From assembly GCA_039619475.1 (NCBI GenBank), contig CM077116.1:384362760-384426759 (forward strand): DNA of 64,000 nt. Reading direction: 5' to 3'. Of this stretch, positions 1-12,840 are shown piece by piece. The DNA comes from Icerya purchasi. Lineage: Eukaryota; Arthropoda; Insecta; Hemiptera; Monophlebidae. The position numbers and the translations under genes were made by a program. The notes under the pieces are model-generated. The model was not told the origin of the DNA. It ran no database searches and saw nothing but the letters and a program-made list of their open reading frames with translations. Within the stretch, counting starts at the first letter, position 1. The number at the start of each line of letters is the position of its first letter.

Positions 1-2649
1 CTTCTCGATAGAAGATATGTATTTTTTTATTTTATTATTAATTTATCTATAAAAAGTATTTCTAATTTTCGATAAATAAAAATATATTTATGTAGTTCTT
101 CAACTCCGTTACGGTACATCTGTCTAAATCAATTAAATATTGCTAGTTGAAATCGATTGCTTGATAGTATTTATTATTATTATTATTATTTTTTTTTCAT
201 CAATTTCTCTACCGTGTTAATATAGGAAATTAGTTTTTCTAATTTTCTTAAAATACCAGGGGGCTTAGCATTTAGCTGGCCCAACTCCAAATAAGTGCCC
301 CTCATTGTTTGTTTAATGGTAGTTGTGCAACAGTACTATTCGCGTGTTTGCGTTTTATTATTTCTGGCTGTTTAATTAATATCGAAATATTTTACAATTA
401 TTATATTACGAAATTAGAAAGAAAAGAAAAAATAAGCCATCGAAAAATGAGGAAACTGCTTTTATGTATGAAAAAAACATACGTATGTCTATAAATTTTT
501 CCAAACTTTTTAAAGTCTAAATTAATCAGCACAAACCAGGTCTGTGAGGCACTTCTCGATTCAAAAAGGCCATCCATTTTATTTTTATTTTCTTTTAATT
601 CGATATTCCTTAATAATGTAAGAATATATAATTATTTTTCAAATTTCCAATAAATAAACATCGTTTTCTTTTTTAAGATGACGCGTAATAAAAGTCACCT
701 TATATATTCGTTACATTTTCACAATTCTTAAGAATAAAATTAGGCTCCCAGTATATAACAAAATGTTAACATTCTGAGCATGTTATACTTTTGTTGTTTT
801 CTTTTTAAAATATCTATACTGCGTAAGCCAATATATAGATTGCGGTAGTACCATTATTCTTTTTTTTTTTTTGTTTCCTATTAATATAGTATCGTATTGA
901 AAAAAATATAAAATAAACTGAAAAAAATTATTCACCTTTAAAATTATATTTTGGCTGCCGAAAACAATCCATTATTAAAACTGAACGATCGCTTTTTCAA
1001 TTAATTTCGAATTCCAACTTTTAAAGAATTTTTAGCATAAAATTTGTAAAAAAGTATTAAAAATTACATTACCGGAGTGTTGTTATTAATTTGACGAATA
1101 ATTTTATTTCCTCCGAAAATGAACACTGGCGCTTTTTTATTCCATAAAGGTGGATACAGCAGATTTTATTACCGAGTCGAGTCAGTCTTTTTTTCAGTAG
1201 TCTTTCGCTTTGATTTTTTTCCTTAATAAAATTCTCAGCGGAGAATTTAATATTTACAATATATACTCATTTCCAAACAGCAGCTTCCAAATTCTGAATA
1301 ATAAACTGTAACTAGACTGAAAAAAAATATTTTTATAATCTCGTTCTTTCGAATGTTCTACAAAAATTACGAGTGATGATTTAAAAAGGGAGTTTCGTTA
1401 AACGATAGTACAAAAGCTTAGGACGCTTTAACACCTATCTGTTCAGCGTTCCGCGCTTTTATATCAGAACTTGGTAACTCCTTTTTCAAATTATCACCCG
1501 AGAAAAGTTACCCCTTTTTCAGCGCAGCGTACTCCCTCTTATTTTTGAAAACATTTTTATTAAATCAGTTGTCGTTCATTATTTAGAAGCTTCCTACCCC
1601 GTTCCTCCAAACAGTAAATCAACATTGAAAATATATTAAACGAAAGGCTTTTTTATTTTTTAAAATTACTTTATTTATAAATGATATGTATATGTATTAA
1701 TATATATATGTTTATCTCATTAGCAGTGATATATTCAGTTTCAGAAATTTAAGCGATTCCGATTATTGCGACTCCCTACAATCCCAGCGGGAGGAAGTCT
1801 TCTTCTCTGACAATGTGAACAATAGGAATATTTATCCACGACAGTCGACGCCTGCATAATATACGTTCGATGGCAAGATATACCGAAATGTAACTAAAAA
1901 TGCCGGTTCTTCATATTCTCCGTTTCCACCTATTCTAGAACTTTTTTGGCGACTGAGTAATTTTTCTACCGCACTCGGCCATTATCACACAGCTCACAAT
2001 AAAAACCAGTGCCAATTTCCTCAAAATCTTCTACACTATCCGCAGTTTATCTGATTTTTTAAAATCCTTCCTGCATACTTTTGGCGCGAGTTCAGCACGA
2101 GTAAAGAAATACAAATGAATATATTAAAATTTGCCAGGTTAGTGAATGCGTGAAAGGTTTTTAAATGTAGTATTAATTGTGAAGAAAAAATGTAGCTCAA
2201 ATCATCATTTTCGCGGAAGATGTTTAAATAAGTAAATTGAGTAAGCTTAAAAATTTATTATAATTATTTTACGAGTTGCTCTGAAGGGGTTGATAAATTA
2301 GTGTTCAGCTATTCCGGCAGATAGATGAAAAAATTGGAACAGAAGTTCTGAGCAGAAAAAAGCTGCGCAAAAGTAAGAGGTTGAAACATTTAAGGGCAAT
2401 GTTCGAAAAACATTAAATATGAATTCTCAGAATATTAAGGTCGTATTAAAAGTATTGAGGCGATACGCAAACATGACAAATACGGGGGGAGGGGGGAGAA
2501 GTAAATAAAATCTTTTGATCCACGGGCGCCGTGCCACGTTATGGACCGCTCCACACGATGTAGCTTTAGGCTTTTAATTCGGTTTCTTTTTATTTTTTAT
2601 TTGGTCGAGAACAATCACAACAGCTTTGACTAGTTGTTGACTAGAAAAG
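1..2649. other. AT-rich stretch, nothing recognised
   Basis: No frame in this stretch resembles a known domain, and I see no inverted or tandem repeat beyond short A/T runs. Near 2485-2497 there is a short G-rich run. It reads as anonymous intergenic or intronic DNA. Confidence 0.5.
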
Positions 2650-2674
2650 AAAAAAAAAAAAAAAAAAAAAAAAA
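2650..2674 (+). repeat. 25-nt A tract, possible retroelement tail
   Basis: A run of 25 A residues follows two copies of the octamer TTGACTAG (2626-2633 and 2637-2644). A long A tract is compatible with the 3' tail of a retroposed sequence. The preceding bases do not match the LINE-A 3' ends found elsewhere in the window, so the parent element is unknown. Confidence 0.35.
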
Positions 2675-3358
2675 CTGCGAAGCCGCGTTCTACGCAACGA
2701 TAGCGTCTCTTTTCGTATGGGAGGTCCCATAAGGCATCGCCCCACGTGTTCAATTAATAACTTTTATCGAAATACGTATATTTTCCACACAAAATAACAT
2801 CAAATTTTATAAAAAATTCTACTCATGACTAGATGTGACTAGCAAAAAGGAACAACTTAACACGAATTTTCTAAAAACGCTTATTAGAACGGCGTGACGG
2901 TTAATTTAGCGACTAGAACAAAACGAATCGCCACATACAGCGTTGCGTTGACTAGCTAATCAAAACGGTAACACAACGGCAACCGCCCTATCTAATAAGA
3001 TCGGTTCGAGGTTCACTGACAGTATAATTAACAGTAAAATCGAAATCAATTAATTCAGCAGGTCATGTGTCTATCAGCCGATCTATCGCACACGCATGCT
3101 TGGTAGACTATTTCTTATATAACTCTGCGGCTCACGCTGTCGACAGACACTACCCTGTTGTCACCGGACACGCACACACCAAGCCACTTACACGAACTCA
3201 AACTCCACAGATTTTCGGGGTCATGCAAGCGTCCCGGACCTTATTCTCCGCTGACAACGAACAATAGCATGATGTCGAGAGATCAATGATTTTATACGAA
3301 GAGTAATTTCTAACTCCACTTCATCGCTAAATAGTGCCGTAATACCGAATCCGTATCA
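2675..3358. other. unassigned, somewhat GC-richer stretch
   Basis: Base composition is less AT-biased than the surroundings, especially at 3060-3270, where a 66-codon plus-strand frame exists. Its translation shows no recognisable domain, signal peptide or membrane segment, so I do not call it a gene. Confidence 0.4.
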
Positions 3359-3376
3359 ATATATATATATATATAT
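3359..3376. repeat. (TA)n microsatellite
   Basis: A simple TA dinucleotide run lies directly at the 3' end of a SINE fragment. A second TA-rich run (about 3490-3530) lies at the fragment's other end. Confidence 0.9.
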
Positions 3377-3489
3377 CAAGTAAAGTAAAGTAAGTCCCAC
3401 ACCCTCGACAGGGTGTCGGGGATTGTAAAGTTAAGGTTCACAATGAACTAAGCCCAATAGCATTAATGGGGCAGTTCCTTTCTCTCGGA
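3377..3489 (-). mobile_element. SINE fragment, copy 1 (5'-truncated)
   Basis: On the minus strand this is the 3' part of the SINE family defined by the copies at 50172-50438 and 11793-12033. It has the CACAATCCCCGACACCCTG segment and then the GGGACTTACTTTACTTTA-type end at 3377. The tRNA-like head is missing because the copy stops at about 3489 against a TA run. Identity is supported by several segments shared with other copies in this window. Confidence 0.8.
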
Positions 3490-3575
3490 TATATATATAT
3501 ATAATATATAATATATATTACAGTGGGAAAAATAGTGAAATTTTCTAAAACTTTTTCTTTATTGATAAAATTCAA

Positions 3576-4134
3576 TTGCTATTCAAAAAAAGGTGTAAGC
3601 AATTAAACAAAAGAACAAAACGAAAATTAATCATAATAATTTCCCACTTTCTTATCTCTTCCATCTGTAAGCTTCACTTTGACCATAGTCGACTTTCTGC
3701 ATCCTCTTCTCATTTTCCTATGCCCTCTTCTTTTTTTTTTTCTTTCCATCCTGATGATTCTGATTTACTCGGCGATACCAATGACATCTTCTTCGAATGC
3801 ACATCCATATCCATAGAACGCTCTTACTTTTGTAGACAACTCCTGAATCTTGGTTCGCCTATTCCATATAATAATGCTTCGTTTATTTTTTCTCTTCTAT
3901 CCCCGACCATCATAGCATCTTTTATTTCTTCTTACTCTCATTAGTGCCGTTGGGCTTCACTGTGAACCTTAACTTCACAATCCCCGACGCCCTGTTAAAG
4001 AGTATGTGACTTACTTTACTTCATTTTTTCACCTCGAGTAGCATTCAATTTTAATTCGATTCTCCTTCTCTCTTACTGATACAATCGAATGCTGGGTAGT
4101 TCCCTTGACTGGCGATCGCAAAAAAAAAAAAAAA
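3576..4134 (+). mobile_element. LINE-A 3' fragment with a SINE inside it
   Basis: The frame at 3576-3944 encodes the C-terminal end of the LINE-A ORF2: a HPDD segment, then a degenerate NDIFFEC-type motif, then a PYNNASFIFSL segment matching the PYNASYILSL consensus of other copies. Just before the expected SDRIKI end, the sequence switches to a plus-oriented SINE (3935-4021), so the last residues of the frame are SINE sequence. LINE-A 3' UTR resumes after it and ends in 15 A residues at 4120-4134, preceded by CCCTTGACTGGCGATCGC. That resembles the GTTGACAAGTCC-A(n) ends of other copies. Non-functional: most of the element is missing and the cysteines of the CxC motif are lost. Confidence 0.7.
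3935..4021 (+). mobile_element. SINE fragment, copy 2, nested in LINE-A
   Basis: Starts at CTCTCATTAGTG, shared with the SINE at 50172-50438 read on the minus strand. It continues through the GAACCTTAACTTCACAATCC segment and ends at ACTTACTTTACTTC. The 5' half and tRNA-like head are absent. LINE-A 3' sequence on both sides indicates insertion into an existing LINE-A copy. Confidence 0.75.
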
Positions 4135-5689
4135 TACTGTTTGCTGCAGAAGCTAATTTTAAAAATGGCGTCAGGAGAAGGTGCTTAGCGTTCAGTGCTC
4201 TGCGGAAATCGAGACTAAGAAAGAAGAAGCAGACATTTGTGGAAGAATTTCTCTGGTGGTGAAATGGCATCGCCATCAAAACGTTTCAGAACGTTTTACT
4301 TCACGGGGCCTGGTACAAAGCTGATTCAAATCCGTCTTAATTATTACTTCATTAGACGGACGTAGAAAAACCGTTTAAAATTTTATCCAACTTTTTTCCT
4401 GGAAAATTACTTGTTTGTCCAATGATTCGTTCAGTTGATTTATCGAGACTTTCGCTATTGCTTTTAACCAAACTCCGCAAACTGAAGAATGCCGAAAACA
4501 CAGTAACGGGAATAAGACGTAAAAGCATTATAAACCGCTTTAATAAAAATTCCGTTATTGCGAAACATTAAAAATATCCCCCCCCCCATTTGACTAATTA
4601 AAACACTCGCATGTCTTTATAATTTAAATATATATATATTAATAATTCGTTATAATGATGCAGATATATTGAAAAATATTTGGACATATTTTTTAATCGT
4701 GTTTTAGCAGTTATGCTTATTACATATCGTATGATAGCAAATGGATCTCTGCATTAAAAAATTCATTAGTTCGCCAAACGATAAAGCAACTGTATTATTT
4801 TTCTGCAGTCGTGCAATTCGTATCGCAATGAAATAATTTCTAAAATCACTGTGATTCGTGGAATTATTGAAAACACGGAAACATATAAAACCGCACAACT
4901 TTTCCTCGTCTACCCTGTGATTATAATCGTTCTTCTGTTCTACCTTTTCCACCAATTAGTCATTTTCCCTGTAGCGTATTTTCTCATTTTCTTTCATTTA
5001 TTTTTCGCCTATTCATACGAGAAATTACGGTTTCTTCGCAATCGTGTCCTTAGCCTTCGGAAATTCTTCATAGAATGCCGACCAGGCCCGCCTCTTCCTA
5101 TATAACATTTTTCGGTATGCAGCTAGTGTACGTTCCTTTTGGATTAGGACTAGACCGTTCTTAACATCTGTACAGAAAATCCTTAAAAAACGGTTTTCGA
5201 TATCTTCCTCGACCTTCAATTGTTTATATACAATCATGAAATTGGCGGTTAAATAATTTTCACATTTTTGCTCTGTATACTCTCGGTAGCGTGTTCTTGT
5301 ACACCAATTATCAACGCGAGATTTGATGAAGCGTTTTAATAACTTTTCTTTGTTTATATTAATAAATATTAAAAATTAAAAAAAAAAAAAAAGTTACTTA
5401 AAGTTAAACATTGCCCACAAAAATAAGATTATTAAGTATCGATTAGAAAACTGATTTAAATCCGCGGCGTTTATTTATTGTACTGCGTGGCATCGCCCTG
5501 TGTTCGCTGTTCCATCAATCCCCACAGCGGCTACTTACTTCGTTCACCTCGACTGTACCCCACAGCATTGTGTTAATTTCGTTAAACAAATCAAGACGTG
5601 TTAAATGTTTACACTCCCCTAAATTGTAATTAGTAATTGGTAATAAAAATATGCCCCGATACAATTATTTCGCTGTAAAATAAATTCTT
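4135..5689. other. unassigned stretch
   Basis: Overlapping small frames on both strands at 4700-5240 carry no recognisable domain. There is a run of nine C at 4578-4586 and short A tracts. Nothing else stands out. Confidence 0.4.
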
Positions 5690-6300
5690 TCTAATGTTTG
5701 ACGCTCTCAAATTGCCGATATTTACGCGTTTCTAGGTATTTGATTAAAAGTAAATTATTGTGTACAATTTCCTACAACTGTCGGCTGACGTCGCTAAAGC
5801 ACGAACGAAGAGCGAACAGGGCGAACATTATTTTCGCGTGTTGACGATTTTTAATTTGTTTCAACTATCTAAATAATTTTCAAATTTCTAAAAATAATAA
5901 TAATACGGAGAAAACGAAAAAAATAAAAACATCAAATAGATGTGATCAAACCTACTTTATTAATAATGAACCTTTATTCGTCGTAATTGTACGAAATTGA
6001 CATTTCAAGGTGTCCCAGAAAATTACGGAGAAATACTATCGCAGATATATCGGCTAGAATAATAATTACAGATAAAAAAGGAGACCATTTAAACATAGAA
6101 AATGGACCAGAACAGGTCGAATCTCTTTCACCGTTTTCATCATTTAGGAGAAACAATTGAGGTAACCAAAATTTCAATGGTAAGATCCGTACTAGGTATA
6201 AAACCGGAAGAGATGAGGTAAAATTAGACAAAAATAAAAATAACCTGAAATAGAACTGGAACTTCCAACGGAACGACTGAAGTAGGAGTGGACGCACTCA
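5690..6300 (+). repeat. Dispersed repeat R1, copy 1 (best preserved)
   Basis: The segment around 5770-5840 (ACTGTCGGCTGACGTCGCTA, then GCACGAACGAAG and GCGAACAGGG) recurs at 30040-30080 and, more diverged, at 35375-35425. The downstream part (GTGTCCCAGAAAATTACG at about 6011, then the TATATCGGCTAGA region) recurs at 30872-30940 and 31480-31560. The type is unknown. On the minus strand 5974-6297 is open for 107 codons, with a FLRNFLGHLEMS segment partly conserved in copy 2. This could be a coding remnant of an unrecognised element. Confidence 0.6.
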
Positions 6301-9300
6301 AAAAAGATTAAATAATAAACGAATGTTTAGTCAGTTTATAAAAGCAGCAAGCATGACAAAAAGTAAGAATAGGGGTGACTGATATACGAACACTTGAAGT
6401 ATGTGACCAAATGGGGTGGGCTCGGTTGTTCGTCCCCTGTGATGACGTTAATCGTTTTAATATCGTTTTAGCGTAGTTAAAAGTTTAAGATTTAATCAAA
6501 GAACAAGCAAGAGTTGATAATAATATTGAATAAACTTAATTTCCTAAAGGTAATTGAAATTTATAGTCAATATTTCAACGATACCTTTCTTCTGAACTTA
6601 GCGGTACATTCGGCAAGGAACTCTATACATATGTTTACATATATATTGTAACGATTGGAACGAATTGGGTTACGATCGCGACATTCGAGTCCTTCAGTTC
6701 GGGGGCTAATGTTATGACTTTCGGCTATTCTGGAATTTTGCAAAATTCTCCAGTATGACTTATCGGGTCCCTGTTCGTCTCGCCAATGTAATGAATCCTT
6801 TCGCTTCGGAGGCCTCTATTCTGAGAGCATGGGATCCTCCCTGGATAGTTCCTAATGAGTTCCTTGGTCGCGGCGTCATTTCAGACACTTCTGCTTCTCT
6901 TTTACTTGGGTTCCTAATCCGAGACTTTGACAATTCCAGGACGACCCAAAGAAAAAACCACCTGACCGACTATCGGCGAACGCTAGATTTTTGTTAATAC
7001 ACGGAAGATTTGCCATTAAACACCCGCAGGGACGCGAGTGATGAAAGGAAAAAACAACTCCCCTGGCGGAGTATCACCGCGGACACGGGCCCGAATGTTC
7101 CTATATTTCGGCCAATAATTATTTAAAAAAAAAAAAAACGCGGCAAAACGACAACCAGCGCTAACACATATTTTATTAACTTTGCAACAAAAACAAAATA
7201 AACAAATAAATAAATAAATCGCTGACTCAATGCAGTGACTAGACACGTACTGAAATAATTTCGGAATTTAATGGCAATTATCGCAAAACGAAGAAAAATG
7301 CAGTTTTCGAACGATTTACGGATAGAGACTCCACAACATCGACTCGCTCTTCGAATAATACTTCGACGTAGCGATATATCGCACGACAACAAAACGGAAA
7401 AGACGAAAGACTAACGGCGACAGCGATCTTGCCATTCGACTGACTAGGCTTGAGAGCACAACAATGTGTGTCTTAATCGGCGATTAAAAGAACAACAATT
7501 GTATCGCCGATTATTCCCTGATAACGGACAATTGCATATTACCTCTGCCGCTCGGCGTGTTACCCCACGCAACACATAGTGTTCGTTGAGTGTGCGTGCA
7601 CTACCCCAGCTAATACATAGTCTATTAGCTGAACAAGACGCAACTTCTCGGAATTAATATACACACACGGACACAGCCGCATTCGTCATCTCCGAATATA
7701 TCAAGAATTTATCTTACCGAACAGCTCAATTCACACAAGCACAAGTACTATAGTGAACTTTACGAACCTGATAAAATTCGATGCCGCTATTCACCACGTG
7801 TATACCAATTCTTTCTACAAATTAATCAAGAGATTCGACACAACACAAACAAATAATTTAGAATTTTGAAGTTCAGTTGCGCCAGTTCGTATCAATATAA
7901 TACACAAGTATTACGCCTGATAGTATAATTTCTACGAATGATACGCACATCACACGATTGGAGTAGTTCTATACTAACCGGAAAATTGGAAGAATAAACC
8001 TTGGGTGTCCACTCTTTCGCTAGTGATCACTCTCATAGAGGACGTCACTTTCTGCAGACTGAAACCTTAATCATTTTTCTATAACTATTGCTTCGCTATA
8101 AATGAATGAATAAAAATCCTCGATTGCACATGTGATGTGATATTTAAGTTCACGTCGAAAAATCGATTCATCTTCCGAAAAGAGTAATACGAAAAGTATA
8201 AATTCTTCGAAAAAAAAAACATAAGGGAAACACTAGTCGAAAAAAGAACCATTTGCCGGTTAAAATATGGAGAAGATCTATGTTGGAGCGTGGACCACGA
8301 CTAGATGACAGACGGCGACAAGTCGGCTAGGATTTCGTCCCCTCGCCTAATGTGTCTGGTAAAAAACGACATTCGTGGAAAGGTCGAATTGCACATTAGT
8401 TAGATGTTTCTAAATGGCGCCGCCCGGTTTAAGCCTTCCATGGCAATTTGAATCGATAGAAAAGCTCTGTAAAATGCGCCGTTGCCAACTGAAATATAAA
8501 ATTATTCCGCTACTGCCCCTCAGCTAAATGTGTACACAGACCACGAAAAAATCGGTCACGTGATAAGTTACGGAATCGATCGGTTATCAATATACAAAAA
8601 CTTAATCGCAATTACGGGGATCAGTTACGACTTTTTTCGTTGTTTATGTGCAAAATTTCATTTTGATAAGTACGGCTAATCTATACAGTCGAAAGAGAAA
8701 TAAAACGACGGGTTTATTATAATCCTGGTTTTCGTTTAAACTCAGCGTCGTGACGTATACCGATTTGAGAAATAACTCGACTTAGAACCCCCTAAAATAT
8801 TTTAAATGCAAAAATCCTTTTCGCAGCCTATGTACAAAGAACGAAAAAAAAAAGGAGAAATTATGTAAATAATTACTTTAAGGTTCGTAAGGGTCGAATA
8901 TATGTAAATAAATAAAGCGAATTACTGCTGCAACTTTGATTGGATGCGTACACTCCAATAACTTCTAGCGCTACGCACGATTTCGTGAATTTACGATAGA
9001 ACACGATCACGGCACTTTTTTAGTTTTTCTTGTGAACTATACTACGTTCGCGAATATTAAATAAATTTTATGTGGCTACAAATGAGAATAGTCCAACGGT
9101 TATGTGGTATATTTTGTTTTTAATCACCAATACTGGCTCCCGCGATTGCTGGTGTCCCAGAACATACATTTTCTAACTAACTTTTGTAAGTAAAATACGA
9201 AACTTCCCCTGAAACAAACTTATTGTAACTTTCAAAAATAATACCTGCTCGATTTCACATTCAATGCAAGATTGAAAATTTATTCGTAAAAATAATTTTC

Positions 9301-10540
9301 TAAATTACCGCTTTGTTTGAAACTTAAAATCAACAAAATTAATACATTAGGGATCGTTGAAACGTTTTATTTTAAATGATTTTCACGCATCGATCCTCAG
9401 TATCCCCGACAGTGTCCCTCTGTCATATTACAGAAAATACCATAACCTAAGATATACATATCTATGTAGCACTCTATCGAGTCTATCTGTCTATCACATC
9501 AAGTTTTAGAAATGCATCGTTATTCTATTAACTGAATATTTCAAACATTACCAAAGCTATCAACGAATTTGTGTTGCACCCTATTAAGGTGATATTTTTG
9601 AGTTGCAGCTGACAAGGAAACCCGGTACATCCCAGAATTACGATAAATTTTTGCGTCGATAAACAGACTACTTTTTGCTTTCCACCGATTTTTATAAATA
9701 CCGGTGATATTGACTGAATTTTATCTTTGATGCTATCGCGATAACAAATAGTAATCTGAGACATTCAAAGTAAATAATTGCAGATATCACACGATAAGGA
9801 AGAAAAAAATGTGAAAATGCAATATCCCGCAAATTCAGAAATTATAAATAGCGATAAAAGTTTCAATTCTCCGAAACTGCAAGTCGTATGACTTAACCCG
9901 TCGCATTATGGTCACATCAAGTCAAGGTTAATGTGTTTTCATCAAAGATGGATAGAAGTAAACAATTAGATGTGAATAATTCAATTGTTTATGTACAAAA
10001 GTAGGGATGAAAATGTAAAAAAATTACAAAACGCGTGAAATTATTTTAAAAAAATTTTCAAAATTAACTTCTAATTTGGAACTAAAATCAACTGACATAC
10101 GTAGATAGTTTATACAAAAAACTTTTTTAAAACAACAGTGTTGCATATTAACAGTTTATAAACGTTAAAAAACCGACGAAAAGCAAAAGTTAAATAACCA
10201 AAACCGGCTGGATAGATTTCTCGCTTTTTGGTCGTCCAACTTCAAGCATTCTTAAACAGTTATTATTTAACAAAGTCATATCTATCTTTCATAAATGGCG
10301 CTTCTCACCTAATAAATCTCCTATCTTAGCCCCCTTGTTTCTCGTCGTTTAGACAAATTCTCCCCCTATACTATTTCTCATGTAGTAAACTTCCTTATTT
10401 TATTTTTGAACTTCTTCAGGTTTTTTCACCCTCTAAAACTCTCTTCTCTCCCTTCATCATCTAAAACTTCTGGCTCCGCAGTTGCCAATCAAGAATTTAA
10501 TTTTCTTATTAATTTCTCATTTTCTCTTCATTCCTTAATA
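6301..10540. other. long unassigned stretch
   Basis: No supported gene. Part of it (6650-8050) is less AT-rich and CpG-containing, which might mark an old LTR-type element or a regulatory region, but I found no terminal repeat pair, primer-binding site or polymerase motif. A short run near 7771 (AAAATTCGATGCCGCTA) has a near match at 39267 (AAAATTTGATGCCGCTA), hinting at another dispersed repeat. Small frames at 6755-6997 and 7016-7392 have no recognisable domain. Confidence 0.4.
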
Positions 10541-11412
10541 TTTACTGATGGTTGCAAGTGTTGAGGAGGAGTAGCTGCTTCCTTTTTCTTCCCAGCTAGT
10601 AATTCCGCTCAATCCTTCAGGCTGCCGGCTTTTTGCTCCATCTTTTCCGCGGAACTTTATGCCATTCTTCAAGCCGTTATATTTATTTCCTCAATTCGTT
10701 TCTCTGATAGATACCTAATCATTTCGGACTCTAAAAGTACTCTTCAAGCTATATCCTCTCTCTTTCCCTTATATTCCCTCGATTTTATTGTTTTCCGGAG
10801 ATATATATGTTCCCTCATTTATAGTCTTTCCCTTTCCCATTCCATTTTCATCGACCTTCTTTAGGTTCCAAGTCATGCGGGTATTGATGGTAACGAGACG
10901 GTGGATTTCTTAGCACGCTCACCGTTACACTCCCCACAGTTTGTTAAAAAGAGTCCAGAACATAACACACTTCCCCTTTCCAAAAGAATGCATGTCAGAC
11001 TTTGGTCCGCTCTTTCTCCAATCCTAACTCACTTTACTATTCAGCCTAGACTCCCTGTTCTTGGTTCTATTATTTTCCTACTCTTAAACTTTTTTTTTTC
11101 ATTATTGCTATCTGCCATCTGCGGTTCAATCATACTTTGCTCCCATCCTCACGGTATCGTTTTGCTCTTTCTCCGTCCTCTTATATTGTCCTTTACACTC
11201 TGGCGACTGTTCTTTCGTTTGTGATCCTTGACCACGTGCTGTTTGAATGTTCCATTCTTTCCTCCGAACGTAATATCCTGTACGTTCAGCTATTAAATCT
11301 GAATTTTCCTACTCCGTATAATGCTTCCTATATCTTAGCTTTGCCGTCATCCAAGGTTGTTCCTACTCTTGCCTCTTTTCTATCATCGATATCTGACCGG
11401 ATTAAAATTTAA
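10541..11412 (+). pseudogene. LINE-A ORF2 C-terminus: RNase H plus terminal domain, broken
   Basis: RNase H would remove the RNA strand during target-primed reverse transcription. Visible motifs in order: FTDG (first catalytic Asp, 10541), SAELYAIL (catalytic Glu, about 10657), ISDSKSTLQAI (catalytic Asp, about 10725) and VPSHAGIDGNETVDFLA (catalytic His and final Asp, about 10867-10917), the usual D-E-D-H/D order. It is dead: a TGA follows FTDGCKC, a TAG replaces the expected Trp before VPSHAG, and the frame shifts once between about 11090 and 11224. The terminal part in the second frame carries the DHVLFEC motif and ends SDRIKI. Domain identification is strong; the clade is inferred. Confidence 0.8.
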
Positions 11413-11488
11413 TCTCTAATCTAGTCCAATTGTCTGCCCTTGGTTGGCGAAGCCCCCCCCCAAAAAAAACAACAAAACAAAACAAAGT
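10541..11488 (+). mobile_element. LINE-A, longest copy, with RNase H domain
   Basis: This is the 3' third of a non-LTR retrotransposon of the kind that carries RNase H after the reverse transcriptase (I/LOA/R1-like superclade; the exact clade cannot be fixed here). It contains the RNase H domain (from 10541), a low-complexity linker, the terminal domain with DHVLFEC and PYNASYILAL motifs, the stop at 11410-11412, a short 3' UTR ending in GGCGAAGCCCCCCCCC, and an A-rich tail at 11462-11488. The reverse transcriptase and endonuclease are missing. Confidence 0.8.
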
Positions 11489-11792
11489 TGATATAAGATA
11501 CAAGACTGATTAAATGCGCACTACACATTAAAACACACCGCGAATGAATCAATATAGAAAATGATTACACACAGAAAAAGATTTTACAATTGTTTACATA
11601 CAGCTTTTTATGATTTTGTTTATAATGAGATTTGTAATCCTCTGATTTTTATTTGTATGTGAAATCGTGGTTTTAAGCAAAATGGCTAGTTACTTGTATC
11701 TGTTATAATTAAATTACTCGCTTCTAAACCTATATCCTTAAATTTCTGCTATCCAGTCGCATCCCAGTGCCTGTTGCACTTGGGATGTGATA
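11489..11792. other. short unassigned gap
   Basis: AT-rich DNA between the LINE-A tail and a SINE. Nothing recognised. Confidence 0.5.
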
Positions 11793-12033
11793 TAAGTAAA
11801 GTGAGTTCCATACCCTTGACAGGGCGTTGGGATTGTGAAGTTAAGGTTCACAATGTACTAAGCCTAATGGATCTGATGAGAATACCGGGGCCAGTTCCTT
11901 TCTACTTGGGATCCGCCGTTAGTTTCCCAGATTTCTCTGGTACCCAATTATTTCAGGCTGGGTAGGCTTGGGAGTGATTTGGGATCCGGGACGAGACAAG
12001 TCTCGAACCCGTGACCTCTGACTTGGTAGATAT
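11793..12033 (-). mobile_element. SINE copy 3, near full length
   Basis: Read on the minus strand, it begins with the end of the tRNA-like head. The B box is well kept: GGTTCGAGACT, immediately followed by TGTCTCG. The body with GATCCC and CCCGGTATTCTCATCAGATC segments follows, ending at CTCACTTTACTTATA. The first 40 or so bases of the head, including the A box, are missing because the copy joins a tandem duplication at 12034. Confidence 0.85.
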
Positions 12034-12036
12034 AGT

Positions 12037-12224
12037 CAGTGTTAATTTTATATTCTATCCTTCTTGGCACTCGTGGACTATACCATATCATTGCAGCCAT
12101 GTGTGTGTTCGAATTGTATTGTAAACGTGTAATTATCAGTGTTAATTCCATATCCTTCTTTCGACATACGTGGACTATGTTACGACATTGCGGGGCCATG
12201 TTTGCTCGAACTTTATTGCTAACG
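12037..12224 (+). repeat. Two-unit tandem duplication, period 100 bp
   Basis: Each unit starts CAGTGTTAATT (12037 and 12137), continues through a CCTTCTT, CGTGGACTAT, CATTGC/GCCATG series, and ends in a TATTGYWAACG block (to about 12126 and 12224). The units are clearly related but diverged. Unit 1 abuts the broken head of the SINE. Confidence 0.75.
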
Positions 12225-12840
12225 ATATTTTTTGCTCCTATTCCATAACGTTTTAGGATTCAATTTGCTTATTTATACGCACTATTCTGTTAGTCTAGCT
12301 ATTTGTAGATGTTGTTAGTGGTCAGATAGTTTTTCGCCGGACCAAAAAATAAAAATAAACAAATAAAAAGGACGAAAAAAAATATTTCGAATAATTCTGT
12401 ATGACGCCCGAAAAACATTTAATTTCAGATCGAATCTAAAGTAAAAAAACAAAGTAATTTTTGAATTTACATTAGATTACATCGAGTGAATTTATTTGAT
12501 GAAATACATGAACTAGATAAGGTTTAGAAGTCGATTGGGTCTTCCGGTTGAGAAAATTCCACAGATCGAGCAATTCTGGGTGACATACCTGCGTTCCAAA
12601 AAAGTAACAACAAAATAAAACCAAAAAATCAGGAATATTATTACATACGATCACCTACGTGTAACTCTACGGCGACGTCCTTTCGAATTCAGATAATATT
12701 TAGATCCGTTGTGTAGAGCTTAAATAAGAAAATATCTTCGCGAAGCGAAAATTAATACGCCTCCATTTTCAATTGCCATAATTTGTACGTGACAATATTT
12801 TATGTGTAGATAAATCCAGAATTTGTTAAACTTTATAAAT
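12225..12840. other. unassigned stretch
   Basis: AT-rich, with a 60-codon minus frame at 12472-12654 lacking any recognisable domain. Confidence 0.45.

Noticed and set aside
6650..8050. LTR retrotransposon or solo LTR
   Set aside because: No matching terminal repeat, primer-binding site or polypurine tract could be identified.
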